This document shows, one piece after another, positions 9,230-18,535 of a stretch of 64,000 nucleotides of DNA. The first letter of the stretch is position 1. Every line of letters starts with the position of its first letter. The notes beneath the pieces were generated by a model. It did no database searches and had not been told where the DNA came from. It saw only the letters and a program-made list of their open reading frames with translations. This DNA comes from an uncultured Bacilli bacterium (lineage in GTDB: Bacteria > Bacillota_I > Bacilli_A > RF39 > UBA660): NCBI GenBank assembly GCA_934098705.1, contig CAKOPC010000003.1:1-64000 (forward strand). The letters are read 5' to 3'. Both the position numbers and the translations under genes were made by a program.

Positions 9230-9867
9230 AATGGCATCACCATCCCACTACTATATGTTCTTCCTCCATTTAGGAAGTTATCTAGAACCATTCTTAAATC
9301 ATCAGTTGATGTTTGACTTGCTATAAGACCTGCTGCTGCTAAACCGTTTATCATACCTCTTAATTTCTTTTGCATCATATCTACATTTCTTTCTTTAAAT
9401 AATAAATAGTACTCTGTATCTACTACACTATTATTTACGAAGTAATCACCCTTATCTAAGTCTTGTCCTATTATTTTTCTTATTGTTGGATCACTTGCTT
9501 TATTATATAAAAGTTGTAGTTCTGCTTGATATACTGCTATATCTACTGGTCTATCTGCTATTACTAACCAAAATTCATAGTCTAGTGTATTATAAAAATT
9601 CATAAGTCCTACTAAAGTATTATCCATTGAATATCTGTCTAATATGAAAATATTTTTAGGACTTATTTTTACTCCCGTTATCATATCTCCACTTGTATTA
9701 TAAATTATCCCATTTGATATTTTTTTTACATTTATCCAGTTTTCAGTATATTTTGGATTCGTTTGTTCTTCTTTACTTAATACTCTTCTTGTTGATTTTG
9801 TATTTGTTTGCCCTCTATTTACTTTCGCTCCTACGTTATTTTGCATATTATTCATTGCGTTGTTCAT
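9226..9867 (-). CDS. TrsD-like conjugation protein / detached VirB4 N-terminal region
   Basis: 213 residues. The first 40 are Asn/Gln/Thr-rich and probably disordered. The remainder (from about NWINVKKISNGIIY, with FWLVIADRPVDIAVYQAEL) resembles the small TrsD-type protein that precedes VirB4 in staphylococcal-type transfer regions. It overlaps the PrgI-like gene by 20 bp at its start and the VirB4 gene by 4 bp at its end, so the three are translationally linked. No nucleotide-binding motif is present. It could also be read as an evolutionary split of one VirB4 polypeptide (213 + 596 gives a normal total length). Confidence 0.7.
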   Translation of the reverse strand: MNNAMNNMQNNVGAKVNRGQTNTKSTRRVLSKEEQTNPKYTENWINVKKISNGIIYNTSGDMITGVKISPKNIFILDRYSMDNTLVGLMNFYNTLDYEFWLVIADRPVDIAVYQAELQLLYNKASDPTIRKIIGQDLDKGDYFVNNSVVDTEYYLLFKERNVDMMQKKLRGMINGLAAAGLIASQTSTDDLRMVLDNFLNGGRTYSSGMVMPL

Positions 9868-10168
9868 ATTTATAACACCATCCTCTCCATATATATTTTC
9901 TTCTATTTACATAAAATGCAAATATATCCTGTATTAAACATAAAACATTATGATAATTTGGTAGTGGAAATACTAACATTCCTGCTATACATACTGGTAG
10001 TATTATTAGTATAACATTTTTTATATCTGCTACTGATGATACCATAAGTAATATTAGTGTTATTGCTATTCCCGCTATAAATATTCCTAGGTCTATTGGC
10101 CTAAAGAATCCAAATATTAATCTTGCCCTTTTACTATTTGCTGGTACTAAAAATGTTTGTTCTGACAT
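9848..10168 (-). CDS. PrgI-family / TrsC-like small membrane protein of the T4SS
   Basis: 106 residues with two membrane spans (about 27-45 and 50-70) and a basic C-terminal tail. Size, topology and position directly before TrsD/VirB4 fit the PrgI family found in Gram-positive conjugation systems (VirB3-like role by inference). The N-terminal VPANSKRARLIFGFFRPID segment is the usual start of this family. Its 3' end overlaps the next gene. Confidence 0.75.
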   Translation of the reverse strand: MSEQTFLVPANSKRARLIFGFFRPIDLGIFIAGIAITLILLMVSSVADIKNVILIILPVCIAGMLVFPLPNYHNVLCLIQDIFAFYVNRRKYIWRGWCYKYEQRNE

Positions 10169-10206
10169 TTTTTACTGCCCCTTTCTTTTTTGGATTATTT
10201 TTTAAT

Positions 10207-12417
10207 TTATCTATTATTGTTAGTAGCATTATGATTTGCCCTTGTTTTTTCCATTTTATCTTTAGCAGCGGCTTGTGCTGTCTCCATTTTACCTTTAACT
10301 GTTGATATATCGTCACTATATCCTTCGACTCCAGCTGCCTTAAATAAACCATCAGCAGTATTTAGTATTTTTTGACCTTTTTCTGCCTTTTCAGCATCTA
10401 TATGTCCTGCTTTAGTTAAGCTGGCAATTTCAACTGTATTTCCATCAAGCTTAAATTTACCATCATTTTGTAGTGCTGTTGCCACTTGTTGTACTGCACC
10501 TTTTTTAGCATCTGCTAATGCTTTGTTTACATTATCAATACCTTCTGCTCCATTAGCGTCTGTAACACGTAATATTTGTTGTTTTCCGTCTTTATCCACA
10601 TAGCTAATATCACTTGAAATTTGACCTCCATTATTTAGTATTGACTGAGCTTGCTCTAGTTTTCCAAGTCCAAATAAATCACCATTTTTTCTTGCTTCTC
10701 CAATAGCATAGTCTTCAAAACTGCTACCAGCTTTTAATGCATCATCTGCTGCTTTATATTGTTCCTCGGCTTTATCATAAGCATCTTGATGTCCAAATGT
10801 ATGTGCAAATCCCGAAGCAAATTGTCCCCAGAAACTACCCCCTTGGGCATTTCTTTGTCTTGCTGAAACAGCTCGGTTTCTTTGTCCGCTAACAGCACCG
10901 GCTATATTGCTAAATCCTCTAGCTCCAGCATTTCCGCCTCTTACCATTCCGCCCAAAAGACCTCCTACTGCTGTTCCAAAGTTTCCACCTTTTCCCATAC
11001 CAGCAATAAAACCAATGCCACCTGTTGCTAAGGCTCCAGTTCCAACAAGAGCGGCTGTTTTTAAAGCGTTCATTGATTCTTTAAATGTTCCACCCATATT
11101 TTTAATACCTAAAATATCTGTTATTATATTAGGGATTGTTTTTGCAAATATAAATATTGCAATATATACAAGTAATGCAGAAAGTCCACTAACTTGTGTT
11201 GAAAATTTAGATATAAATAAAACAGCAAGTCTTATTGATAATATTTTTATAAATAAATCAAAATAGCATCCAACATACTTTTGAAACCAATTGTTTAATA
11301 TTTTATCATTAGGGTTTATATATGACATAAAAGCAATAGGTGCTAATATTTGAAGAAGTAATAGTTTAAACGTACGGATAATTACTTCTATACATAAAAT
11401 TAAAATAACAACAATTAAACCAATACCAACTATTATACATATAAATAAGTCAAAATCTATTTCTTTTTGTTCTACTAATTTACCAAAATCTTCGTTACCT
11501 TGTGGATTATTTATAAAACTTGTTTCTAGCAGTTTATCTGGTTGTGATGTAAAGGTTGCCATAATTTCTCTAGCAAATTTAGAACCTTCAGTGTTGCTTG
11601 CATTACTTGTACCTAATTCAATTTGGTTATATGTATAACCACCTTTTAATAATTCATCTGTTCTAGAGCACTTTTCTATATCATCTGTGAAATTTATGGT
11701 AAATTTTAATTGACTTCCATTTTTATTAGAATACCAAACACCTTTTAATGCACAATAATTATTTGGTATTGCATCACAAGATGTTACTTTACCGTTCATT
11801 TGACAAATAATTTTTTTTGTACCAGAACCATTTTTATACGCAGAAGAATTTTTTATATCATCTATTATTCCACTATAGTACATACATCCTTGAATAAGCT
11901 CTGCCATACCACCTTTTTTATTGTTAGCATTTTCACCACTCATACCGTTACTTGCTATCATACCTCTTGCTTTATTTATTTGTTCCCTACATTCAGCTTG
12001 ACTATAAGTTTCAGCATTTACATCAACTAATCTACTTAGAATACTATCTTCTGCTAACAATGCATTTTGTAACTGATCTAGTTTAGGAACAATTAGACTT
12101 TTAAAAGTCATTATAAGAATAAGCGATATAACAACTCTTGTTATCATTTTACCTACTCCTGTTTGTTTATCTGCTACCCTATCTGGATCAATTAAATATT
12201 CAAACATTGTAACAGTTATTCTAAATAGCATAAACACTGCAACTAAAACATAAATAGTATCAGTAATTGATGTTATTGTATCGTTAATTACTGATACATC
12301 AAAGGCCTTCCCATTTGTAAAACTTAACATAAGGTTATACGCTTTTGCAACAGTTGTATAAACACCACAACATAATTCAATAAAGATTTCACCAAAATTA
12401 TAAAATTTTAATATCAT
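10207..12417 (-). CDS. VirB6/TrbL-like channel protein, paralogue C
   Basis: 736 residues. An N-terminal membrane helix pair (about 5-90, with YVLVAVFMLFRITVTMFEYLIDPD) is followed by an extracytoplasmic Cys-containing segment (about 120-310). A second membrane core contains FKLLLLQILAPIAFMSYINP and the repeated IKNMGGTFKESMNALKTAA signature. Next is a Gly-rich stretch and a soluble alpha-helical tail of about 230 residues. Core and signature are shared with the genes at 12907-15294 and 15586-17361; tails are unrelated. VirB6 proteins form the inner-membrane channel and have periplasmic or extracellular domains in extended versions. Assignment as VirB6/TrbL rests on topology and context. Confidence 0.75.
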   Translation of the reverse strand: MILKFYNFGEIFIELCCGVYTTVAKAYNLMLSFTNGKAFDVSVINDTITSITDTIYVLVAVFMLFRITVTMFEYLIDPDRVADKQTGVGKMITRVVISLILIMTFKSLIVPKLDQLQNALLAEDSILSRLVDVNAETYSQAECREQINKARGMIASNGMSGENANNKKGGMAELIQGCMYYSGIIDDIKNSSAYKNGSGTKKIICQMNGKVTSCDAIPNNYCALKGVWYSNKNGSQLKFTINFTDDIEKCSRTDELLKGGYTYNQIELGTSNASNTEGSKFAREIMATFTSQPDKLLETSFINNPQGNEDFGKLVEQKEIDFDLFICIIVGIGLIVVILILCIEVIIRTFKLLLLQILAPIAFMSYINPNDKILNNWFQKYVGCYFDLFIKILSIRLAVLFISKFSTQVSGLSALLVYIAIFIFAKTIPNIITDILGIKNMGGTFKESMNALKTAALVGTGALATGGIGFIAGMGKGGNFGTAVGGLLGGMVRGGNAGARGFSNIAGAVSGQRNRAVSARQRNAQGGSFWGQFASGFAHTFGHQDAYDKAEEQYKAADDALKAGSSFEDYAIGEARKNGDLFGLGKLEQAQSILNNGGQISSDISYVDKDGKQQILRVTDANGAEGIDNVNKALADAKKGAVQQVATALQNDGKFKLDGNTVEIASLTKAGHIDAEKAEKGQKILNTADGLFKAAGVEGYSDDISTVKGKMETAQAAAKDKMEKTRANHNATNNNR

Positions 12418-12441
12418 TTTACTATTCCCCTTTTTTATTTT

Positions 12442-12795
12442 TTATTTGCATGTTGCAATACCTGTTAAATTTATTATTGCTTTAATTAAAATTGGTATAA
12501 ATAATATAGCAACACCAATTACTAATCTTTTTATAGCAGTACTTTGTGCTTTTTTCATATCATCAGCTTTACCTGCTGCAACAGCTGTTACCATATCTTT
12601 AACAATTAATATTAAAGTAATACATGGAATTGATATCATTGCTCCAGTATATACATACTTTAATATTTCAACAACTCCAGCACCTAAAATGCTACTACAA
12701 TCATCAATAATTTCTTCTCCACCATTATCTGCAAAACAAGTAAGTGGTGTGAAAAGCAAACTAAGTAATACATATTTTATTTTCTTTATCTTCAT
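12442..12795 (-). CDS. Small VirB2/TrbC-like membrane protein (b)
   Basis: 117 residues from ATG 12795, with AGGTGA 5 nt upstream (an in-frame GTG at 12804 is the alternative). A cleavable signal peptide (ending near TCFA) is followed by two further membrane segments (about 45-65 and 85-110), joined by a short charged KADDMKKAQSTAIKRL loop. The same layout, including the AGxxxxxKxAQ...IKR loop, occurs in the gene at 18536-18874. This fits a VirB2/TrbC pilin-like subunit. It sits between two VirB6 paralogues. Confidence 0.6.
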   Translation of the reverse strand: MKIKKIKYVLLSLLFTPLTCFADNGGEEIIDDCSSILGAGVVEILKYVYTGAMISIPCITLILIVKDMVTAVAAGKADDMKKAQSTAIKRLVIGVAILFIPILIKAIINLTGIATCK

Positions 12796-12906
12796 AACTT
12801 TCACCTATCAATCCAAATTTATTATAGCAAAAAAAAAAATAAATAACAATAAATATTACTTATTTTTTTATTTTAAATGTTTAAAAATGATATTTGACCG
12901 TTTTAA

Positions 12907-15294
12907 TTATTTTTTATTAACATCCTGACTTGCTTTTTTTGCTTTGTAAGATTTGCTATCTTCAATAGTAGATGCTTTGTCATTTTCCTTAACGGCATAG
13001 CTATTGTGATATTCTTTACCTTTTTTAACACTCTCCCAGCTATATACATCTATAGCTTTATTGCCATTGTCTTCCCCATCTTTATCGTTTGTTGTTAATT
13101 CTTTATACATAGACATTTTATTTGCTCCTGATTCTTTCATAGTTTGAAGATCTTTATCATTAGTAGCAGTATTGTAATATTCTTCAATAGCTAGATCTGC
13201 TAAACCTTTGTTAGTATTATCATAATTGCCATGTAATACATCATATTGTTTGCTATATTCCTCTTTAGCTTTTGCTAGAGAACTCTTATATTGTTCATCA
13301 ACTATTTGATTATACATACTATCAGTAATTCCTTCATGACTTATTCCTGCTGCAACACTTTCTCTTGTTATACTATTTTTAACAGCTTCAAGCCTTGTAA
13401 GTTCTTCCTTAGCTTTTCTGTAATCTTTCATATATTTAGAGTTTGTATACTTATCTCCCTTACCTTTATTTAACTCTCCTTCAACATAAGATTTGGCATT
13501 ATTTGCATAATCAACGGCAAGTTGATGACTTTTTGCTTTTTCTTTATACTCTTTAATTTTTCTATCCTCATCACTTGTTAAATTAACTCCTAAATGCGAT
13601 AATTGTCTATCGAGCCAATTTGAACCATTTAAACGTGCCTCTCTTACATTAACATTTCTTTGTGCCTGATTTATTCCTCCTTCTAAAATGTGTCCTCTGC
13701 TTCCACTTGCAAATCCTCTTCCAAGACCTCCAAATAAACCACCAACGACTGTAGAAAAACTATGACCTTTTCCGGCGCCACTTGCAGCTCCTATAGCTCC
13801 TCCAATTAATGCTCCAGTTCCTGCAAATGCAGTTGTCTTTAAAGCATTCATTGATTCTTTAAATGTTCCACCCATATTTTTAAGTCCAAATATATCACTT
13901 ATAAAGTTTGGAACTATTTTAGCAAATATAAATATTCCTATATAGAATAATATTTTAGCAGCTCCTCCATAAGCAAAATCAGTGTTAGCAACTTCATCAA
14001 TTAATAATACACTTACTTGTAAAGCTAATAATTTTATAAACAAGTCTAAAAAGCATCCGACATACTTTTGAAACCAATTACTTAAAACTTTATCATTGGG
14101 ATTTATATATGATACAAAAGCAATAGGTGCTAACATATTTAGTACAACCATTTTAAACTGACGTATTACAACTTCAATCATTAAAATTAGTATAAAAACA
14201 ATTATAGCAATACCACAAATCACGCAAAGAAAAATGTCAAATTGAAAACTATTTTCTTCATTTTCAACAATTCTTGCAACTGCATCATTAGCATCACTTG
14301 ACTCTAAAAATTTACATCCACCATCACAGTCATTAGAATATGTTGCTTCTGTTATGACTTTAGAATCACTTGCAAATGAACCAACTATACTTCTTGCAAA
14401 AGCTGCTCCACCTTCACTATTAACCATTTCATCATAAACTATATCTTCTGCTGTTTGATCTATTATAAACATAATATTGTATTCATTATTACCTTTTGAA
14501 TTTTTTGTTGTAATGTATGTGCTATCTATGGTTCCTCTTAAAGAAACTCCATTTTTTAATGAACTAGCTGCTTCTTTTATTAAATCATAAAAATTATAAT
14601 TTATAAATATTTCTCCAATACTAGGTAACTCTCCATTATATTTTAAACCATAATAGCTTTTAAGTGCTGCTTTAACAGGACCTTCAACTGAAGTACTATA
14701 AAGTTTACAATTATATTCAGTACCATTTATTTCATTTAATGCTTTACATAGTCCTTTAGATTTAAAATTTTTTGCTGGGCATTCGCGATAAGCTGATATA
14801 ATATCTTCATTAGTTTTTATAAGTCCTTTATTATACATGTTTTCAATATCACACTTGCTACTTCCAGATTCTTCTAAATCACTTCTTTGATCACCACTTC
14901 CAACATCAAATATTCTAAATAATGGACTATCATTTTCAAGTAAAACTTGTTGTAAATGGTTTACACCTTTTAATATTATTGGAAATGCTATAACAAGTAA
15001 AAGAGAAATGATTATTCTTGATATAAGTTTTCCAGCACCTTGTTGTTTATCACTAACTTTATCTGGATCTATTAAATACCCAATTAATATCATAGTTATT
15101 CTAAATAACATAAATACTGCAACTAATACATAAATGTTATTTTCAACTGCTTGTATCTTTTCAAAAAATTTTTCTTCTGCAAAATCATTAATAAAATGAA
15201 TCATCATATCATAGTTTTTAGCAACACTTGTAAACACCCCCGCTATAAATTTCATAAAAACATATGCAACATTAAAAAATCCAGTCTTCAACAT
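12907..15294 (-). CDS. VirB6/TrbL-like channel protein, paralogue B
   Basis: 795 residues, the largest of the three paralogues. It has the same N-terminal membrane block with YVLVAVFMLFRITMILIGYLIDPD. A long external region (about 120-370) contains several Cys (CDIENMY, KGLCKALN, CDGGCKF), suggesting disulphides outside the cell. The shared membrane core (NMLAPIAFVSYINPNDK, NMGGTFKESMNALKT) follows, then a Gly-rich hinge and a strongly charged helical C-terminus of about 250 residues. It has its own promoter at 15492-15520 with a leader of about 190 nt, so this paralogue may be controlled separately. Confidence 0.75.
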   Translation of the reverse strand: MLKTGFFNVAYVFMKFIAGVFTSVAKNYDMMIHFINDFAEEKFFEKIQAVENNIYVLVAVFMLFRITMILIGYLIDPDKVSDKQQGAGKLISRIIISLLLVIAFPIILKGVNHLQQVLLENDSPLFRIFDVGSGDQRSDLEESGSSKCDIENMYNKGLIKTNEDIISAYRECPAKNFKSKGLCKALNEINGTEYNCKLYSTSVEGPVKAALKSYYGLKYNGELPSIGEIFINYNFYDLIKEAASSLKNGVSLRGTIDSTYITTKNSKGNNEYNIMFIIDQTAEDIVYDEMVNSEGGAAFARSIVGSFASDSKVITEATYSNDCDGGCKFLESSDANDAVARIVENEENSFQFDIFLCVICGIAIIVFILILMIEVVIRQFKMVVLNMLAPIAFVSYINPNDKVLSNWFQKYVGCFLDLFIKLLALQVSVLLIDEVANTDFAYGGAAKILFYIGIFIFAKIVPNFISDIFGLKNMGGTFKESMNALKTTAFAGTGALIGGAIGAASGAGKGHSFSTVVGGLFGGLGRGFASGSRGHILEGGINQAQRNVNVREARLNGSNWLDRQLSHLGVNLTSDEDRKIKEYKEKAKSHQLAVDYANNAKSYVEGELNKGKGDKYTNSKYMKDYRKAKEELTRLEAVKNSITRESVAAGISHEGITDSMYNQIVDEQYKSSLAKAKEEYSKQYDVLHGNYDNTNKGLADLAIEEYYNTATNDKDLQTMKESGANKMSMYKELTTNDKDGEDNGNKAIDVYSWESVKKGKEYHNSYAVKENDKASTIEDSKSYKAKKASQDVNKK

Positions 15295-15491
15295 TATATT
15301 TCACCTCTATTTTTTAATTAAAATAGTAATTAAATAGCGGATTGTTATTGAATTATTAATGTTTTTATTTCAAATAATTGTTAAACTTTCAAAAAAAATT
15401 TACACTGTATTATTTTGTAATAAAATTAATATAATTAAGCCTTTAAAAACATATTTTATACTTCCACTACACTACCTATCCTATTAGTTTA

Positions 15492-15520
15492 ATTATAACC
15501 AATATTTAACTTTATTGCAA
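15492..15520 (-). promoter_or_regulatory. Promoter for VirB6 paralogue B
   Basis: Minus strand: TTGCAA (15520-15515), 17-base spacer, TATAAT (15497-15492). The leader to ATG 15294 is about 190 nt and contains no ORF of note. The gap 15295-15585 is otherwise only this promoter and the terminator at 15521-15555. Confidence 0.7.
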
Positions 15521-15555
15521 TAAAAAATGTAAACAGTTTTTATGTGTCTACATTT
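15521..15555 (-). terminator. Terminator after VirB6 paralogue A
   Basis: Minus strand AAATGTAGACA (15555-15545) pairs with TGTTTACATTT (15535-15525) with one G-U, 9-nt loop, followed by a T-rich run. Confidence 0.8.
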
Positions 15556-15585
15556 ATCTTAAAACTTCGCAATATGTCTAGTTTT

Positions 15586-17361
15586 TTATTTAGATTTCTT
15601 ACTATCTCTTTTACTTTCTGTTGGTGTTTTTGTTTTTGGATCATATCCTGATTTGTTATGTTCTTTAGCAATTTTAAGAGCAATAGCTGCATCTTGGATT
15701 GCTTCTTGTTTTGCTTTGTCTGTTTTATCTTTAGCCTGTACTGTTGATACTCTTGATGGTGTAACTCCAACAAACTTCTCACTGGCATCTAATCTTGATG
15801 CTAAAGTTACAATATTTTTTTGGAAGGCATTAGCATTACCATTTAAGAACGCTTCTTTTGCTTCTATTAACTGACTTGCTCTTGCAAGACCTTTCTTTTC
15901 TCCCCAAGCTTCATCTAACATTCTTAATTTTTCACTTGTATCTTCTGTTTCATTAAACTTTTGTAGTTTTTCACCTGTCACACCGAAGGCATTAGCATAA
16001 GCAAATTTTTCTTCAAGTGTACCAGAATCATATATGTTTTGTAATTGTTGCATTGATTTATCACTACTAAATACTGACCCATCAAGAGCACCATCAAGGG
16101 CTTTGTAATTATCCCCAGCACTTTTAGCAGCATCTTTATGCTGAGTTGCACTTTTAATCCAAGGAAATTTGTTTTGTATTTCATCTTTTTGAGCTTCACG
16201 CCAACCTATTCCTTCGGCTTTTCTTTTGGCAACAGCAGTATTACTGCTACTAAATGCTTTACCAACATTACCAATTTTTCCTGAAAAACCAGAATTTAAA
16301 ACTGCAAATGTTTGTCCTATGGTACCTTTGTTGGCTGCTGTTACAAATGCTCCAGCTGTACCAACTGCAGTAACAAGGGATGTTTTTACAGCATTCATTG
16401 AATCTTTAAATGTTCCACCCATATTTTTAATACCAAAGATTTCACTTATAAAGTTTGGAACTGTCTTAGCAAATACAAATGCTCCAAAATATAATAATAA
16501 TTTATTAAATCCTGTAACAGAATCATTTAAAAGTCCAATAAAATATATTGCCATATTTATTCCCAATATTTTAACAAATAAATCTAAATAACAACCAATA
16601 AATTTACTAGTCCAATTATTTAAAACTTTATCATTGGGATTTATATATGATATAAAGGCTACCGGAGATAATACTCTTAAAATTAATAGTTTAAAGTTTC
16701 GTATAACAACTTCAATACATAAAGCAGCTAATAATACACAAAGAGCAATTCCACATAAAATACTCATAAAAATATCTATTGATATTTCTTCTTCTTCTAC
16801 TTTTTTTGATATATCATCATTACCTTCTTTAGTTATTAAAAAATCACTTTCTAATACTTCATCTGGATTTTTTGATAATGATGCTACCATCTCTCTTGCA
16901 AAAGCTATTCCTGCTGTATATTCTTTGCTACTATCTACATTAGTTTTATTATTTTGCGGATTAAACAAAGTATATAATACACTTTTACCATCACTTGGAT
17001 TTAAAATAGCTTCTTCTAGTGGTGATATTACTGTATCCATAACAACTGGAAATCCTATAACTAATATTAATGATATTACAATTCTTGTTAACATTTTTCC
17101 AGTACCTGTTTGTTTATCATTTAACTTATCTGGATCTATTAGGTATCCAAACATTGTAACAGTTATTCTAAATAGCATAAAAATTGCTATTAATGTATAA
17201 ACATTTTCTATAATATTTCCTATTTCTTCATTTAGTATTTGTGAACCAGTAAGCATCTTAGTATAAGATACCATTCCATCGTATACCATAGCAACTGTTG
17301 AAAATATCCATGATAAAAATTTTGTAAATATTTCTCCTGCATTAAATAATTTTAATATCAT
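15586..17361 (-). CDS. VirB6/TrbL-like channel protein, paralogue A
   Basis: 591 residues, the shortest paralogue. The N-terminal membrane block is the same (YTLIAIFMLFRITVTMFGYLIDPD), but the external region is short (about 115-185) and lacks the Cys pairs of the other two. The membrane core with ISYINPNDKVLNNW and IKNMGGTFKDSMNAVKT is shared. The tail of about 230 residues is helical and Ala/Lys-rich. Three copies with a common core and different external and cytoplasmic domains suggest a hetero-oligomeric channel or alternative channels. Confidence 0.75.
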   Translation of the reverse strand: MILKLFNAGEIFTKFLSWIFSTVAMVYDGMVSYTKMLTGSQILNEEIGNIIENVYTLIAIFMLFRITVTMFGYLIDPDKLNDKQTGTGKMLTRIVISLILVIGFPVVMDTVISPLEEAILNPSDGKSVLYTLFNPQNNKTNVDSSKEYTAGIAFAREMVASLSKNPDEVLESDFLITKEGNDDISKKVEEEEISIDIFMSILCGIALCVLLAALCIEVVIRNFKLLILRVLSPVAFISYINPNDKVLNNWTSKFIGCYLDLFVKILGINMAIYFIGLLNDSVTGFNKLLLYFGAFVFAKTVPNFISEIFGIKNMGGTFKDSMNAVKTSLVTAVGTAGAFVTAANKGTIGQTFAVLNSGFSGKIGNVGKAFSSSNTAVAKRKAEGIGWREAQKDEIQNKFPWIKSATQHKDAAKSAGDNYKALDGALDGSVFSSDKSMQQLQNIYDSGTLEEKFAYANAFGVTGEKLQKFNETEDTSEKLRMLDEAWGEKKGLARASQLIEAKEAFLNGNANAFQKNIVTLASRLDASEKFVGVTPSRVSTVQAKDKTDKAKQEAIQDAAIALKIAKEHNKSGYDPKTKTPTESKRDSKKSK

Positions 17362-17427
17362 ATAAACTGCCCCCTAAGTAAATTGACAACTATATATTAT
17401 ACAATAAAATAGGTAAAATAACAAGAA

Positions 17428-18465
17428 TTAATTTTTTTGAATAGGATTTTCTTTAACTTTTAGACTATCTTCATAATATTGTTTTATTAATCTTCTTACA
17501 TTTTCTTCATTAAAAGCATACTTTAACATCTTATTTATTTGATTTTCGGTGCAGAAAAAATTAACGCACTTGTTTTCTAAGTCTTCATTATCTTGATATT
17601 TATTAAGATATGATTCCACCAAAAAATAAGCTACGCTATTTAATTTATCTTCTACTTTTCTATCAATTAATGGATTATATTTAATGTAAAGTAATTTGTC
17701 AGTATCCACAATGAAATTCAAAACAGATGTAACATCATTATATCTTGTTAATAAAGCAATCAAATGATATAAATCAGCTTTAAAGTATAGATACTCCATG
17801 TTTTTTTCTCCCACTATTCCTTCCAAATATTTAGCAATTTGGGCTTGATATTCATAAGATTTAGTTGTATCGTTAAAATATTTTTTATTTAAAACCTGTG
17901 TATATCCTTCATTTATGGCGCGACCATACGTCTTAGTCTTTGACACGAATATACTTTGAGAAAAGCCACAATATGCCACTTTTCCTGTAAATAGTGTACT
18001 TGCAGCATGCAATAATTCATGTGTTATTACTTCATTTTTATAATTATAAATACTTATCTTATTTTTTACAGTACTATATGCTCCATCAATATATATAAAG
18101 TGTAATATACTTTTTATAAAGTATGAAATATCAGTTGTTTTAGTTAATGTTGTCAAGTTATTAAATAACAATTCATATGAAAATTCGGGATTTTTTTCTT
18201 TTAAAGTTTTTATAAAATTTATTATTACATCTTTCATTTCCTGATTAAATGTATTTGATATTTCAAAGTCTTGTTTTTCATATTTAAAATCAGGTCTTAT
18301 AATTATTTCTTTTAATTCTTCGTTTTTACATAGTTTTATTCTTTTTTTACCCTCTATAAAACCACCATATACAACAAATGTTGATATAAACGTTACAATT
18401 TCTTTTACTTTTTCAATATCAATATTATTAATAATATTTTCTATATCAAAAATATTTAAGTTCAT
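17428..18465 (-). CDS. Putative HExxH zinc metalloprotein in the T4SS block
   Basis: 345 residues from ATG 18465, preceded by AAAGGAGG; the longer reading to 18528 runs into a terminator and is rejected. HELLH at 149-153 and a downstream NEGYTQ (Glu186) have the layout of gluzincin-type zinc sites (HExxH plus Glu). No signal peptide or membrane span is evident, so the protein is predicted cytosolic unless secreted through the neighbouring machine. I do not recognise a named family. It lies between a VirB2-like gene and the VirB6 genes but behind a terminator (18491-18525), so its own promoter must lie in a very short gap or be reached by read-through. Confidence 0.6.
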   Translation of the reverse strand: MNLNIFDIENIINNIDIEKVKEIVTFISTFVVYGGFIEGKKRIKLCKNEELKEIIIRPDFKYEKQDFEISNTFNQEMKDVIINFIKTLKEKNPEFSYELLFNNLTTLTKTTDISYFIKSILHFIYIDGAYSTVKNKISIYNYKNEVITHELLHAASTLFTGKVAYCGFSQSIFVSKTKTYGRAINEGYTQVLNKKYFNDTTKSYEYQAQIAKYLEGIVGEKNMEYLYFKADLYHLIALLTRYNDVTSVLNFIVDTDKLLYIKYNPLIDRKVEDKLNSVAYFLVESYLNKYQDNEDLENKCVNFFCTENQINKMLKYAFNEENVRRLIKQYYEDSLKVKENPIQKN

Positions 18466-18490
18466 AATTTTACCTCCTTTTTTATTATAA

Positions 18491-18525
18491 CAAAAAAACC
18501 AAATAACAACTAGTGCTATTTGGTT
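18491..18525 (-). terminator. Terminator after VirB2-like gene a
   Basis: Minus strand AACCAAATA (18525-18517) pairs exactly with TATTTGGTT (18505-18497), 11-nt loop, followed by a T7 run. Confidence 0.9.
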
Positions 18526-18535
18526 CATGTATTAA

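Noticed and set aside
10134..10352. 72-codon minus frame at the end of VirB6 paralogue C
   Set aside because: Overlaps the real gene in another frame, no ribosome site.
15540..15788. 82-codon minus frame overlapping the VirB6 paralogue A end
   Set aside because: Gln/Lys-rich out-of-frame shadow of the real gene; it also runs through the terminator.
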